DNA of 16,513 nt from Clostridiales bacterium (GCA_004552515.1 SFOF01000026.1:1-16513), one strand, 5' to 3'; positions 1-7,084 are shown, numbered from the stretch's first letter. Translations and numbers: made by a program. The notes: generated by a model not told the origin, from the sequence alone.

Positions 1-130
1 GCCGCGCACGGCAGATGAGCGCTGCGAGACATCGCCGCGGCAAACGGCGCGGATGCGGACAGTATGCGATGCGCGCGGACGCTTGATTCCTGCCGTATAC
101 ACGGCGCGGCGTGCGACCGACCGCCCTTGA

Positions 131-153
131 AAGGAGGCGACGCCCATGATTTG
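131..153 (+). promoter_or_regulatory. Strong Shine-Dalgarno with start-stop mini-ORF
   Basis: AAAGGAGG at 130-137 is a near-perfect ribosome binding site. It lies about 7 bases before an ATG at 145, but the ORF is only ATG-ATT-TGA (145-153). TGA is a normal stop in this genome: several intact genes end on it, including the one ending at 2937. The site may be a translational leader for the portal gene, a start-stop element that parks ribosomes, or the remains of a small gene with an early nonsense codon. The sequence alone cannot separate these. Confidence 0.35.
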
Positions 154-189
154 ACCGCGATGGAAGAAACTGAACCGACCGACTGATAT

Positions 190-199
190 AAAGGTGGTG
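190..199 (+). promoter_or_regulatory. Ribosome binding site fixing the TTG start of the portal gene
   Basis: AAAGGTGGTG lies 7-10 bases before the TTG at 207. It is the only good Shine-Dalgarno near the beginning of the portal frame. No in-frame ATG lies nearby, so the TTG start is the best choice. Confidence 0.6.
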
Positions 200-206
200 T
201 TTTCCC

Positions 207-2084
207 TTGACGAACTCCCCCGGGACGGAGGAAACCGTCCTCATCCCCGAAGCGGCGCAAAGCCCCGAGCAGGAAAAGCTCGCCGCCGACGTGACGCGCG
301 AATTTGAAAAGCGCCGCGACCGGCGACGGCCCCTCGAGCTGAAATGGCGGCTCAACCAGCGTTTCATCGCGGGCGACCAATACTGCGACCTGATGACCGA
401 CGCAAGCGAGCTGATCGAGGGCGACGCGCAGGGCCGCGCCGTCTACAACATGATCGCCCCGATCGTCGAGACGCGGCTCTCGAAGCTCAGCCGCGTGCGC
501 CCCGGCCTGACCGTGCGCCCGCAGACCGCCGACGCATCCGACGAGAGCGCCGCGAAACTGGCCACGCGCCTGCTCAAAAACGCCTTTGCCGCGCACGATA
601 TGCCGCGCCTTCAGACCACGGCCGCGCGCTGGGCCGAGGTGTGCGGCTGCGTGTTCTACAAATCCATATGGAACCCGCGCGCCGGACTGCCCATCGGCCT
701 GAGCGAAAAGGGCGAAATCGTCCATGAGGGCGATCTCGGCGTATCAATCGTGCCGGCGTTCGAGATCTTTCCCGAATGTCCCACCCGCGAGGGCCTGGAG
801 AGCCAGCGCAGCCTGATCCACGCGCGCGTCTACCCCGTGCGCGAAATCGAGGCGCGCTGGGGCGCTAAACTGCCCGGCCGCACGATGAGCGTCTACGGCG
901 CGGAGCTGAACCCGAGCGCCGGCGACAAGACCCTCGACGAAACCATCGAGGACGCGGAGCTGGTGATCGAATACTACGAAAAGCCCGGCCGCGAATTTCC
1001 CTGCGGCCGCCAGGTCACCGTCGCGGGCGGCCGCGTGCTGCACGACGGCGCGCTGCCCTTCCGAAACGGCGCATGCCTGACGCGCGATTTTCCGTTCGTC
1101 CAGCAGCTGTGCCTGAGCGAGCCGGGCTGCTTCTTCGGCGCGACGGTCGTCGAGCGCCTGATCCCGCTCCAGCGCGACTACAACGCCATCATCAACCGCA
1201 TCAACGAGCACACCGCCCGCATGACCGCCGGCAACATTCTGGCCGAACAAGGCTCGCTGGTCAACGAGGCGCTGCTCGACGAGGGCTTCGAGCCGGGCAC
1301 CGTCGTCGAATACCGCGCGGGCGCAACCCCGCCGGTCTGGATGCCGGTGAGCGAGGTGCCCGAGAGCCTGCTCCAGCGCCTGACCGTGCTGCGCCGCGAC
1401 TTCAACGAGGTCTCCGGCGTGTCCGACATGGCGCGCGCCTCGAGCGTCGGCTCGGTGTCCTCCGGCGTGGCGCTCGACATACTGCGCGAGCAGGACGACA
1501 CCCGCCTGGCGCTGACCGGCGAGCACATCCGCCGCGCCGTGCGAAGCGTCGGCTGCCAGTGGCTGCGGCTGATGCGTCAGTTCGCCGTCGGGCTGCGCAT
1601 TGCGCGCGTCGCGGGCGAGGACGAGGGCGACCTCATGCTGCTCTCGTGGCAGGGCGACGACCTGACCAGCGACGACGTGGCCGTGGACACCGACAGCGAG
1701 CTGAGCGACACCCCCGCCCAGCGCCGCCAGACCGCGCTCGAGCTGATGAACGCGGGCTTCTTCCTCGACCCGGACACGCACCAGATGTCCCGCGAAAGCC
1801 GCGCCCGGCTGATGGAGATCTTCCGCATGGGCAGCTGGGAAAACGCGGTGAGCCTGGACGAGATGCACATTGCCCGCGCCCGCCGCGAGCAGGCCGCCCT
1901 CATCCGCGGCGAAATCCCCAAGCTCACCGACTACGACGACCACCGCCTGCACCTGACCGAGCACACCCGCTTCATGCTGGGCGCGGACTACCGCCGCTTG
2001 CAGACCGAACGGCCCGCTCTCGCCCGCGCCATGGCGATGCACGCCGAGGCGCACAGGGCGCTGATGGAAGGCAGGGCGGGATAA
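207..2084 (+). CDS. Phage portal protein
   Basis: This 625-residue protein is most likely the portal: the dodecameric ring at one capsid vertex through which DNA is packaged and released, and to which the terminase and neck dock. It begins with an acidic, charged helical stretch (about residues 20-50). A segment typical of P22-like and related portals follows, AVYNMIAPIVETRL (78-91) and then RVRPGLTVRP (97-106). The middle contains IPLQRDYNAIINRINEH (319-335), the conserved helix of many portals, and SSGVALDILREQ (418-429). A TTG start is chosen because the ribosome binding site sits just upstream. It is the first gene of the head module, 67 bases before the scaffold gene, and the order portal-scaffold-capsid supports the call. 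Length is between SPP1-type (about 500) and P22 (725) portals. The family call is from order and motifs, not a search. Confidence 0.88.
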   Translation: MTNSPGTEETVLIPEAAQSPEQEKLAADVTREFEKRRDRRRPLELKWRLNQRFIAGDQYCDLMTDASELIEGDAQGRAVYNMIAPIVETRLSKLSRVRPGLTVRPQTADASDESAAKLATRLLKNAFAAHDMPRLQTTAARWAEVCGCVFYKSIWNPRAGLPIGLSEKGEIVHEGDLGVSIVPAFEIFPECPTREGLESQRSLIHARVYPVREIEARWGAKLPGRTMSVYGAELNPSAGDKTLDETIEDAELVIEYYEKPGREFPCGRQVTVAGGRVLHDGALPFRNGACLTRDFPFVQQLCLSEPGCFFGATVVERLIPLQRDYNAIINRINEHTARMTAGNILAEQGSLVNEALLDEGFEPGTVVEYRAGATPPVWMPVSEVPESLLQRLTVLRRDFNEVSGVSDMARASSVGSVSSGVALDILREQDDTRLALTGEHIRRAVRSVGCQWLRLMRQFAVGLRIARVAGEDEGDLMLLSWQGDDLTSDDVAVDTDSELSDTPAQRRQTALELMNAGFFLDPDTHQMSRESRARLMEIFRMGSWENAVSLDEMHIARARREQAALIRGEIPKLTDYDDHRLHLTEHTRFMLGADYRRLQTERPALARAMAMHAEAHRALMEGRAG

Positions 2085-2151
2085 AACGCGTATGATTTTG
2101 TTTCCCCGCCGCCCGCGTGCGGCAGACAGATAGAATGGAGGTTTTTTCATC

Positions 2152-2937
2152 ATGACTCAGTATCTCACTCCCCGTCAGCGCCAGCTGTTCATCGACCGGC
2201 TGGCCGAAGAGAACGACGCGCCGCAGCTCAGCGGCGACCAGCGCAGGGCCGCGCTCCAGCAGGGGGCGAACATGGCGCGCGCCGATATGCAGGGCCTGCC
2301 GGACGAGGAAGGCTTCTTTCCCGAGGAGAACGCCCTGCCCGAAGAGAACGCGTCGGACGAGAACGGCGCAATGGCCGAGCGTCTGGCGGCGCTGGGCTTT
2401 GAGAGCGCCGAAGAACTGGCCGACGCATATGAGCGGCTGGAGCGCCGCTATGCCGGCCTGATGGACGACGTGCGCCGCATTGAGGCCGCCGGACGCGCCC
2501 GCCGCAACGAGCGCCGCCTCGAGAACGACCCGAACGGCCGCAACCGCGTGATTCAGGCAGTCTGGGCCAGCCGTGCCGAGGAGCTGGAGGACATCGCGCA
2601 GTTCCTGCCCGAGATGTCGGCGTACATCGCGGGACATCCGGAGTGCGCCATGGAGACGGACGGGCTGGAGCGCGCCTACGACGCGGTGCGCTCGCACCGC
2701 TACCGCAGCGAGGAGCGGCTGCTGGACGATCCGGAGGCTGTGAAGCGCCTGAGCGCCGATCCGCGCGTGCGAGAGGCCGTGCTGAGCGCGCATCTGGCGG
2801 GAATCTACAAATCCGCCGCCGCGCTGCCCGCGTTCATTGACGACGGCGGCAATATTCCCGTCGCCGAGCCGGTCAAGGGCGGCATGGATCGGGCAAAGGC
2901 CAAGCTGACGGCAATGCTGGCGGGTAATGCCCGCTGA
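2152..2937 (+). CDS. Probable capsid scaffolding protein
   Basis: This 261-residue acidic protein is rich in charged and Ala/Leu residues and is predicted to be almost entirely helical. Its place between portal and major capsid protein is the classic slot for scaffolding protein, which chaperones coat subunits into a procapsid and is then removed. Residues about 55-68 contain a short acidic repeat (PEENA twice). A likely coiled coil covers roughly 70-120, rich in Glu, Leu and Arg. The C-terminus is basic and helical (KGGMDRAKAKLTAMLAGNAR), as in P22-type scaffolds, where a basic C-terminal helix pair binds coat; that parallel is inferred. An ATG start with AATGGAGG 10 bases upstream is well supported. 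No protease domain is visible, so it is not a fused protease-scaffold. A minor head protein is the alternative. Confidence 0.65.
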   Translation: MTQYLTPRQRQLFIDRLAEENDAPQLSGDQRRAALQQGANMARADMQGLPDEEGFFPEENALPEENASDENGAMAERLAALGFESAEELADAYERLERRYAGLMDDVRRIEAAGRARRNERRLENDPNGRNRVIQAVWASRAEELEDIAQFLPEMSAYIAGHPECAMETDGLERAYDAVRSHRYRSEERLLDDPEAVKRLSADPRVREAVLSAHLAGIYKSAAALPAFIDDGGNIPVAEPVKGGMDRAKAKLTAMLAGNAR

Positions 2938-3054
2938 CGCGGCGGCTGTGCCGGTTCCACTTGCTGCCGCGCGCGAACCGCACTTGCGGACAACCGGCGG
3001 CGCGAACCGACGAGGGATGTGCTGCGGCGCGCTTCTCTGCACTCCCCCCTGACG

Positions 3055-3090
3055 AAAAGACGGCATTGGATGGCGTCTTTTTTATTTTAT
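3055..3090 (+). terminator. Terminator-like hairpin just upstream of the capsid gene
   Basis: AAAAGACG (3055-3062) pairs with CGTCTTTT (3074-3081). Inside, CAT/ATG can add three pairs around a GG mismatch and a triloop. A run of T, TTTTTTATTTTAT, follows. The form is that of an intrinsic terminator, though the stem is AT-rich and modest. It lies in the 188-base gap between scaffold and capsid genes, 36 bases before the capsid start. It may act as an attenuator or a 3' end stabiliser for the upstream transcript. I found no convincing promoter between it and the capsid gene. Confidence 0.5.
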
Positions 3091-3125
3091 CCCCACACGA
3101 CAATTTAAAGGAGGTATACCCCATT

Positions 3126-4370
3126 ATGGTCAACATGAACACCGTTTCCAGCGCCCTCAAGAACTTCTACATCATGCCCCTGCGCGAGGACGTGAACCTC
3201 AAGGCCGACGCCTTCGCCAGCCGCATCATGCGCACCAGCACCAACATCGTGGGCTACAACAAGATCGTCCGCGCGGCCCTGGTCGGCGCGAACGGCGGCG
3301 CCGGCTCCGGCTCCGAAACCGGCGCGCTGCCCGCCTCCGGCGAGAACGTCTATGTGAACCTCGAGAGCGACACCAAAAACCTCTACGGCACCCTCGAGAT
3401 CTCCGACAAGATCGTCCGCTCCGCCACCGGCCGCAACGCCGGATCCTTCGTCAACATCCTCCAGCAGGAGATGGAGACGCTCACCCGCACGCTGAAGTGG
3501 AACATGGCGCGCCAGATGTACGGCGACGGCTCCGGCAAGCTGGCCGCCGTGCAGGCCGCCACCGGCAGCGCCGTCCTCACCGCCGCGCCCGGCTCCTCCA
3601 CCCGCCACATCCTGCCCGGCCTGAAGGTCGATCTCTATCCCGCCGCGGGCGGAACCGCCATCGCGACCGGCCTGCGCGTCGTCGATGTGAACCACCTGAC
3701 CGGCAAGATCACGCTGAGCAGCGCCGTCACCTGCGCCGCGAATGCCTATCTGACCGTGCAGGGCAGCGCGGGCTATGAGCTGACCGGCCTGGGCAAGCTG
3801 TTCGGCGCGTCCACCGGCACGCTGTACGGCCTCAGCCGCGCGAGCTACAGCTGGCTGAACCCCTACACCGCGGACAGCTTCGGCGCGATCACCGAGAGCG
3901 GTCTTCAGAAGGTCATCGACCACCTGGAGGACAGCTACAACGTCACCGTGAACCACATCAACTGCGGCACCGAGGCCTACGGCCACTACCTCGAGCTGAT
4001 GACCAGCCGCCGCGCCATCTGCGACGCGTCCATCCTCGAGGGCGGCCACAAGGCGCTCATGTTCAACGGCATCCCGCTGACCCGCAGCAAGTTCATGCCC
4101 GCCGCCGCCATCGACCTGTACGACACCAGCCTGTTCACCATCGACCAGGTGGCCGACTGGGAGTGGATCGAGGGCGAAACCCGCCAGGTGCTGCACCAGA
4201 AGCCCGGCTACCCCACCTACACCGCCACCGTCGCCAAATACTGCGACCTCATGTGCGCCCTGCCCGGCGGCATTGCGCGCCTGAACGGCGTGGCCGCGCC
4301 CGCCGTCAAGCCCGTGCTGATCGCCAACGCCGAGAGCCAGCCCGTGCCCACCAAGGCGATCTCCGCCTGA
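3126..4370 (+). CDS. Major capsid protein (HK97-fold)
   Basis: This 414-residue protein is the probable coat protein forming the icosahedral shell. The start is the ATG at 3126, behind the near-perfect AAAGGAGGT at 3107-3115. The frame is open further upstream, but that stretch crosses the hairpin and lacks a binding site. Residues 1-135 resemble the N-arm and E-loop region of coat proteins (NTVSSALKNFYIMPLREDV near the start, then a Gly/Ser-rich loop). Residues about 139-218 form a Thr/Val/Gly-rich beta insertion (LPGLKVDLYP then LRVVDVNHLTGKITLSSA). This is the kind of inserted beta domain found in P22-like coat proteins. The helical P- and A-domain part follows. Length is close to P22 coat (430). 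Codons are strongly biased to C/G endings, as expected for a very highly expressed gene. It is the last head gene before the inverted cassette. Confidence 0.88.
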   Translation: MVNMNTVSSALKNFYIMPLREDVNLKADAFASRIMRTSTNIVGYNKIVRAALVGANGGAGSGSETGALPASGENVYVNLESDTKNLYGTLEISDKIVRSATGRNAGSFVNILQQEMETLTRTLKWNMARQMYGDGSGKLAAVQAATGSAVLTAAPGSSTRHILPGLKVDLYPAAGGTAIATGLRVVDVNHLTGKITLSSAVTCAANAYLTVQGSAGYELTGLGKLFGASTGTLYGLSRASYSWLNPYTADSFGAITESGLQKVIDHLEDSYNVTVNHINCGTEAYGHYLELMTSRRAICDASILEGGHKALMFNGIPLTRSKFMPAAAIDLYDTSLFTIDQVADWEWIEGETRQVLHQKPGYPTYTATVAKYCDLMCALPGGIARLNGVAAPAVKPVLIANAESQPVPTKAISA

Positions 4371-4463
4371 TCATCGCCTGCGCGGCCGGGCCGGAACGGA
4401 TAGAGTTGTTTTTGTTTGAGCCGGATGATGCGGCCTGAGCACGCCGCGCATAAAACCATAAAG

Positions 4464-4498
4464 AGCGGCGCGCCCGACAATGCGCCGGACGCGCCGCT
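4464..4498 (-). terminator. Intrinsic terminator of the glycyl radical enzyme gene, possibly bidirectional
   Basis: Two 13-base arms, 4464-4476 (AGCGGCGCGCCCG) and 4486-4498 (CGGACGCGCCGCT), flank a 9-base loop. Read on the minus strand, all 13 positions pair, including one U-G wobble. Read on the plus strand, the same position is a C-A mismatch. Minus-strand transcripts continue into CTTTATGGTTTTATG, a moderate U-rich tail. Plus-strand transcripts meet only a delayed run (CCTTTTTG). The hairpin therefore looks tuned to the minus-strand gene that stops 24 bases upstream of it, with weaker action on capsid transcripts. Confidence 0.75.
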
Positions 4499-4521
4499 TC
4501 TCATCCTTTTTGAACTTCCGC

Positions 4522-6582
4522 TTACGCGTTGCCCTCTCGTTCCACGCGCTCAATCAGCTCGCGCTGAGAGGCGGGAGACAGATTCCGGAAACAGGTGCTG
4601 AAGCCGCCGATGCGCACCACCAGCCCCGAATATGTCTCCGGATGCGCCACTGCCGCGCGCAGCGTCGCTCCAGAGAGCGCGTTGACCTGAAATTGCAGCC
4701 CGCCGCGCTCAAGATAGATCCGAATGAGCGCTTCAATCTCCTGCGCGTGCATCCGCACCGTGTCGGGCGAAAAACTCACGTCGAGCGGCTGCCCGCCGTA
4801 AAACGCATATTGCGGCAGCGCCGAGGAGGCCAGCGCCATCGCCGTGGGATCGGCTGAGCGCGCTGCGTTCGATATGCCCGCGTTCTTTGCAAACGGCGCG
4901 CCGGATAAGCGCCCGTCATAGCCCGCGCCCCAGCACGCGCCATAGCCGACGTTCGCATCCAGCGTGTGCAGCGAGGGCGAATAGCGCCGGTTGCCGTGAT
5001 CGTGCGCGCGGATGAGCCGCTGCAATATGCCCGCCAGCCGCACCGCATAGGGCGCAGCCGCTTCGTCGCGGCCAAACTTCGGACAGGCCAGCAGCGCGCG
5101 CCGAAGCGCTTCATATCCCTCGAAATCAGCGCGCACGGCTTCGCTCAGCTGGGAGAGCGTAAACTGTCCCGACTGGAACACCAATCTGTCCACAGCGCAC
5201 AGTGCGTCCGCCGCATCGGCCAGCCCCATGCACTCGACCGTGACGTTATGATAATCCGCGCCCGAAATGCGATCGCAGCGGCGATCAATGCAGCTTTTCG
5301 TAAGCAGCGATATGAACGGATTCGGCTCGACGCGCTCGCTGTATTCGGCGCGCGCTTCATAGGCCTCAAGCCCGATCCCGATGAGCTGCGCAGCACAGCG
5401 CTCGACATTGCCGAACGCTTCCTCAAGGCTGTAAGCCGCGCCGATTCCCGACACGAGCATCTCGCCGGACAGGAGCCTTCCCTCGTTCAGCGCCGTCTCG
5501 ACCGCCGCGCTGACCATGAACACAAGCCCCCACATACTGTTGAACTCCCGCCCGGGCAGACCGATCCCCATGCAGGAATTGTTCGAAAAGCCGCGCGCTT
5601 CCTTTTCCGGCACGCCCTTTTCGATAAGCGCGCGCACGCAGGAGGCTTCCCCATAGAACGTCGGCTGACCCATGGCGAAGAGCCTTTCATCGACGAGCGC
5701 ATCCCAGTCGCTCTGCGTTGTTTCATCGCTCACGCGCGCGCCCAGTATCGGCGCGGGCAGCGCGAAATCCTTCTGGCAGGCGATCAGCAGCCGCGAAAGC
5801 GCGTTATAGTCCGGCCCGACATTGAGCAGACACGCGCCGTCGGCATAAGCGTTGAGCAGGAGCCAGAAATGGTGCAGCACGCGCCGGATTTCCGCTTCGT
5901 CCACGCCCGAGCGCAGCGCTTCCTCATAATAGGGCAGCATATAGCGATCGAAGCGCCCCAGCGAAATGCTGTACCAGGCGTTATCGGACAGCGGCAGCAG
6001 AAAATGGATGATCCAGACCGACTGAACCGCCTCATAAAACGTGCGCGCCGGTTCATAAGGCACGCGCAGCAGCATATCCCGCATCCGAACAAGGCGGGGA
6101 CGGTCGCCGGCGCTGGCGGCGGTCATTTTTTCCGCCAATGAATCAGCCATACGCCGCGTAAACGCCCGCACTGCTTCAAGACTCGCCTTCATGGCAAGAA
6201 GATGCTCGTCCCTCGGCGTTTCCATAAGCGCATGATCCAGCTTTTCCTCGCAGCCGCGCAAACCGACACGCAATATCTCGCCATAATCGACCAGCGTATG
6301 GCCGCGATCCACATTGGCGCGGCTGCCAAACCGCTCCGGCGCATCCATAACGGCGCGCGTTTTTTCATCGATCGCCTCGTCGTCAAACGGACGGCACGGG
6401 CAATCTTCGCCGTCGAAACGGAACCAGCCCGCGATTTCATCATCCTGACGCACCTCGAGCGTCAGATGCTCCAGTGACAGAGCAAATTTCCTGACGGCAC
6501 GCCGGACGGGCGGCAGCGCGTTCAGTTCATTCCAATGGGCGTCCCGAATGAAGCGCTCAAGTCTGCCATCACACAATGCCAT
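4522..6582 (-). CDS. Glycyl radical enzyme, pyruvate formate-lyase superfamily, unknown substrate
   Basis: This 686-residue protein carries both hallmarks of an oxygen-sensitive glycyl radical enzyme. The C-terminal radical loop VVRIGGFSTCFRNLSP has the radical glycine at Gly660 (compare RVSGY in pyruvate formate-lyase). The active-site loop NNSCMGIGLPGREF has the candidate thiyl cysteine at Cys337. Other family landmarks are TFYEAVQSVWIIHF (181-194), GRFDRYMLPYYEEAL (209-223), and the late block GAGYDGRLSGAPFAKNAG (552-569). Such enzymes use a radical for C-C, C-O, C-N or C-S bond cleavage in anaerobes, and a radical SAM activase must install the radical. The GCVEP glutamate is missing (SCMGI), as is the Cys pair of true pyruvate formate-lyase, so the reaction is unknown. 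It lacks the Cys4 zinc tail of NrdD. The start at 6582 is fixed by ACGGAGG 10 bases upstream; the frame is open further but beyond the promoter. It is inverted within the phage late genes, with its own promoter and terminator. Confidence 0.93.
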   Translation of the reverse strand: MALCDGRLERFIRDAHWNELNALPPVRRAVRKFALSLEHLTLEVRQDDEIAGWFRFDGEDCPCRPFDDEAIDEKTRAVMDAPERFGSRANVDRGHTLVDYGEILRVGLRGCEEKLDHALMETPRDEHLLAMKASLEAVRAFTRRMADSLAEKMTAASAGDRPRLVRMRDMLLRVPYEPARTFYEAVQSVWIIHFLLPLSDNAWYSISLGRFDRYMLPYYEEALRSGVDEAEIRRVLHHFWLLLNAYADGACLLNVGPDYNALSRLLIACQKDFALPAPILGARVSDETTQSDWDALVDERLFAMGQPTFYGEASCVRALIEKGVPEKEARGFSNNSCMGIGLPGREFNSMWGLVFMVSAAVETALNEGRLLSGEMLVSGIGAAYSLEEAFGNVERCAAQLIGIGLEAYEARAEYSERVEPNPFISLLTKSCIDRRCDRISGADYHNVTVECMGLADAADALCAVDRLVFQSGQFTLSQLSEAVRADFEGYEALRRALLACPKFGRDEAAAPYAVRLAGILQRLIRAHDHGNRRYSPSLHTLDANVGYGACWGAGYDGRLSGAPFAKNAGISNAARSADPTAMALASSALPQYAFYGGQPLDVSFSPDTVRMHAQEIEALIRIYLERGGLQFQVNALSGATLRAAVAHPETYSGLVVRIGGFSTCFRNLSPASQRELIERVEREGNA

Positions 6583-6611
6583 AGGATCAACCTCCGTTTT
6601 CACTCGAAACC

Positions 6612-6640
6612 ATATTACCACAACCACCGCCGCGTGACAA
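6612..6640 (-). promoter_or_regulatory. Sigma-A type promoter of the glycyl radical enzyme gene
   Basis: On the minus strand, TTGTCA (6635-6640, one mismatch to TTGACA) is followed after exactly 17 bases by TAATAT (6612-6617, one mismatch to TATAAT). Transcription would begin near 6605, giving a leader of about 20-25 bases that contains the ACGGAGG ribosome binding site. The AT-rich -10 stands out in a GC-rich setting. I saw no clear operator palindrome around it, so expression may be constitutive in the lysogen. Confidence 0.8.
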
Positions 6641-6676
6641 GAGGGCGCGGCTCTTTCTGAAAGGAGTTTTATTGAC

Positions 6677-7084
6677 ATGATCGTCTGCCATGAAGGGCTT
6701 TGCGAGCACGGCCGCGTGCCGCTCACAAGCCACGTCTGCGATATTCCCAGGCGGCTGAAGGCGATCATCCCGACGCTGTTCGTGATGATCGACGTCTTTT
6801 CGGGCCGCATCGAGATCCATGACAGCGCGCAGAGGGGCGGCACGCTGGCCTGCGTCCTGCCCTATCCCGAGCTGGACGCGCGCGCCCTTACCTACGTTCA
6901 GCGCTACCGCCGCGAACGTCTGGCGGAAACCGCGCGCGAAATCGACGCGTACAACGAGCGCCTCGAGCGCCGCGCCCTGGCCGGTCACCTCGACCGCGCC
7001 GCCGACAGAACGCGCGAGGCGATCGCCTATCTCGACCGCCATTCCCAAATCGACCGCCTGCCGAAGGAGCTGATGAACCCGTGA
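6677..7084 (+). CDS. Hypothetical phage protein between capsid and neck genes
   Basis: I do not recognise this 135-residue protein. The N-terminal third is beta-like and contains a Cys/His-rich stretch, CHEGLCEHGRVPLTSHVC (residues 4-21), that could bind a metal, though the spacing matches no zinc motif I can name. The C-terminal half (about 67-130) is helical and highly charged, rich in Arg and Glu. The start ATG at 6677 follows AAGGAG (6661-6666) by 10 bases. Its stop overlaps the GTG start of the next gene by four bases (GTGA), so the two are probably translationally coupled. Phage gene order suggests a minor head or head-completion role. It is the first plus-strand gene after the inverted cassette, with no plus-strand promoter visible before it. 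Confidence 0.72.
   Translation: MIVCHEGLCEHGRVPLTSHVCDIPRRLKAIIPTLFVMIDVFSGRIEIHDSAQRGGTLACVLPYPELDARALTYVQRYRRERLAETAREIDAYNERLERRALAGHLDRAADRTREAIAYLDRHSQIDRLPKELMNP

Larger units (their letters stand above)
1..206. other. Leader region upstream of portal, no assignable gene
   Basis: No gene can be supported here. One plus-strand frame is open from the left edge to a TGA at 128-130 (42 codons) and another to a TGA at 84-86. Either could be the tail of a gene entering from the left, which by usual phage order would be the terminase, but neither peptide carries a motif I recognise. The rest holds a strong Shine-Dalgarno with a two-codon ORF (listed separately), an 8-codon ATG ORF at 161-187 without its own binding site, and the portal ribosome binding site. 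Confidence 0.5.

Noticed and set aside
744..2153. Minus-strand frame of 469 codons opposite the portal gene
   Set aside because: Ala/Gly/Val/His-rich composition of an antisense shadow, with no recognisable domain. The plus strand codes for the portal. The same reasoning applies to the minus frames 3105-4196, 7027-8679 and 11274-12737.
2961..3125. Upstream extension of the capsid gene
   Set aside because: It crosses a terminator-like hairpin and has no ribosome binding site. The ATG at 3126 follows AAAGGAGGT.
4371..4440. A separate capsid terminator before TTGTTTTTGTTT (about 4405-4417)
   Set aside because: The T-rich stretch is there, but only short competing GC pairings lie before it and I could not draw a convincing stem adjoining it.
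4522..6582. Anaerobic ribonucleotide reductase NrdD, the usual phage glycyl radical enzyme
   Set aside because: There is no C-terminal zinc-binding Cys4 motif and no ATP-cone. The radical loop and the GYDGR block match the pyruvate formate-lyase branch instead.
6672..6700. Perfect TTGACA at 6672-6677 as a plus-strand promoter
   Set aside because: It overlaps the start codon of the gene at 6677, and no -10 box lies at 16-18 bases downstream.
6583..6843. N-terminal extension of the glycyl radical enzyme (87 codons)
   Set aside because: The extension would start upstream of the promoter and within the opposite gene, and its sequence does not resemble the family. The ATG at 6582 has a strong ribosome binding site at the right distance.
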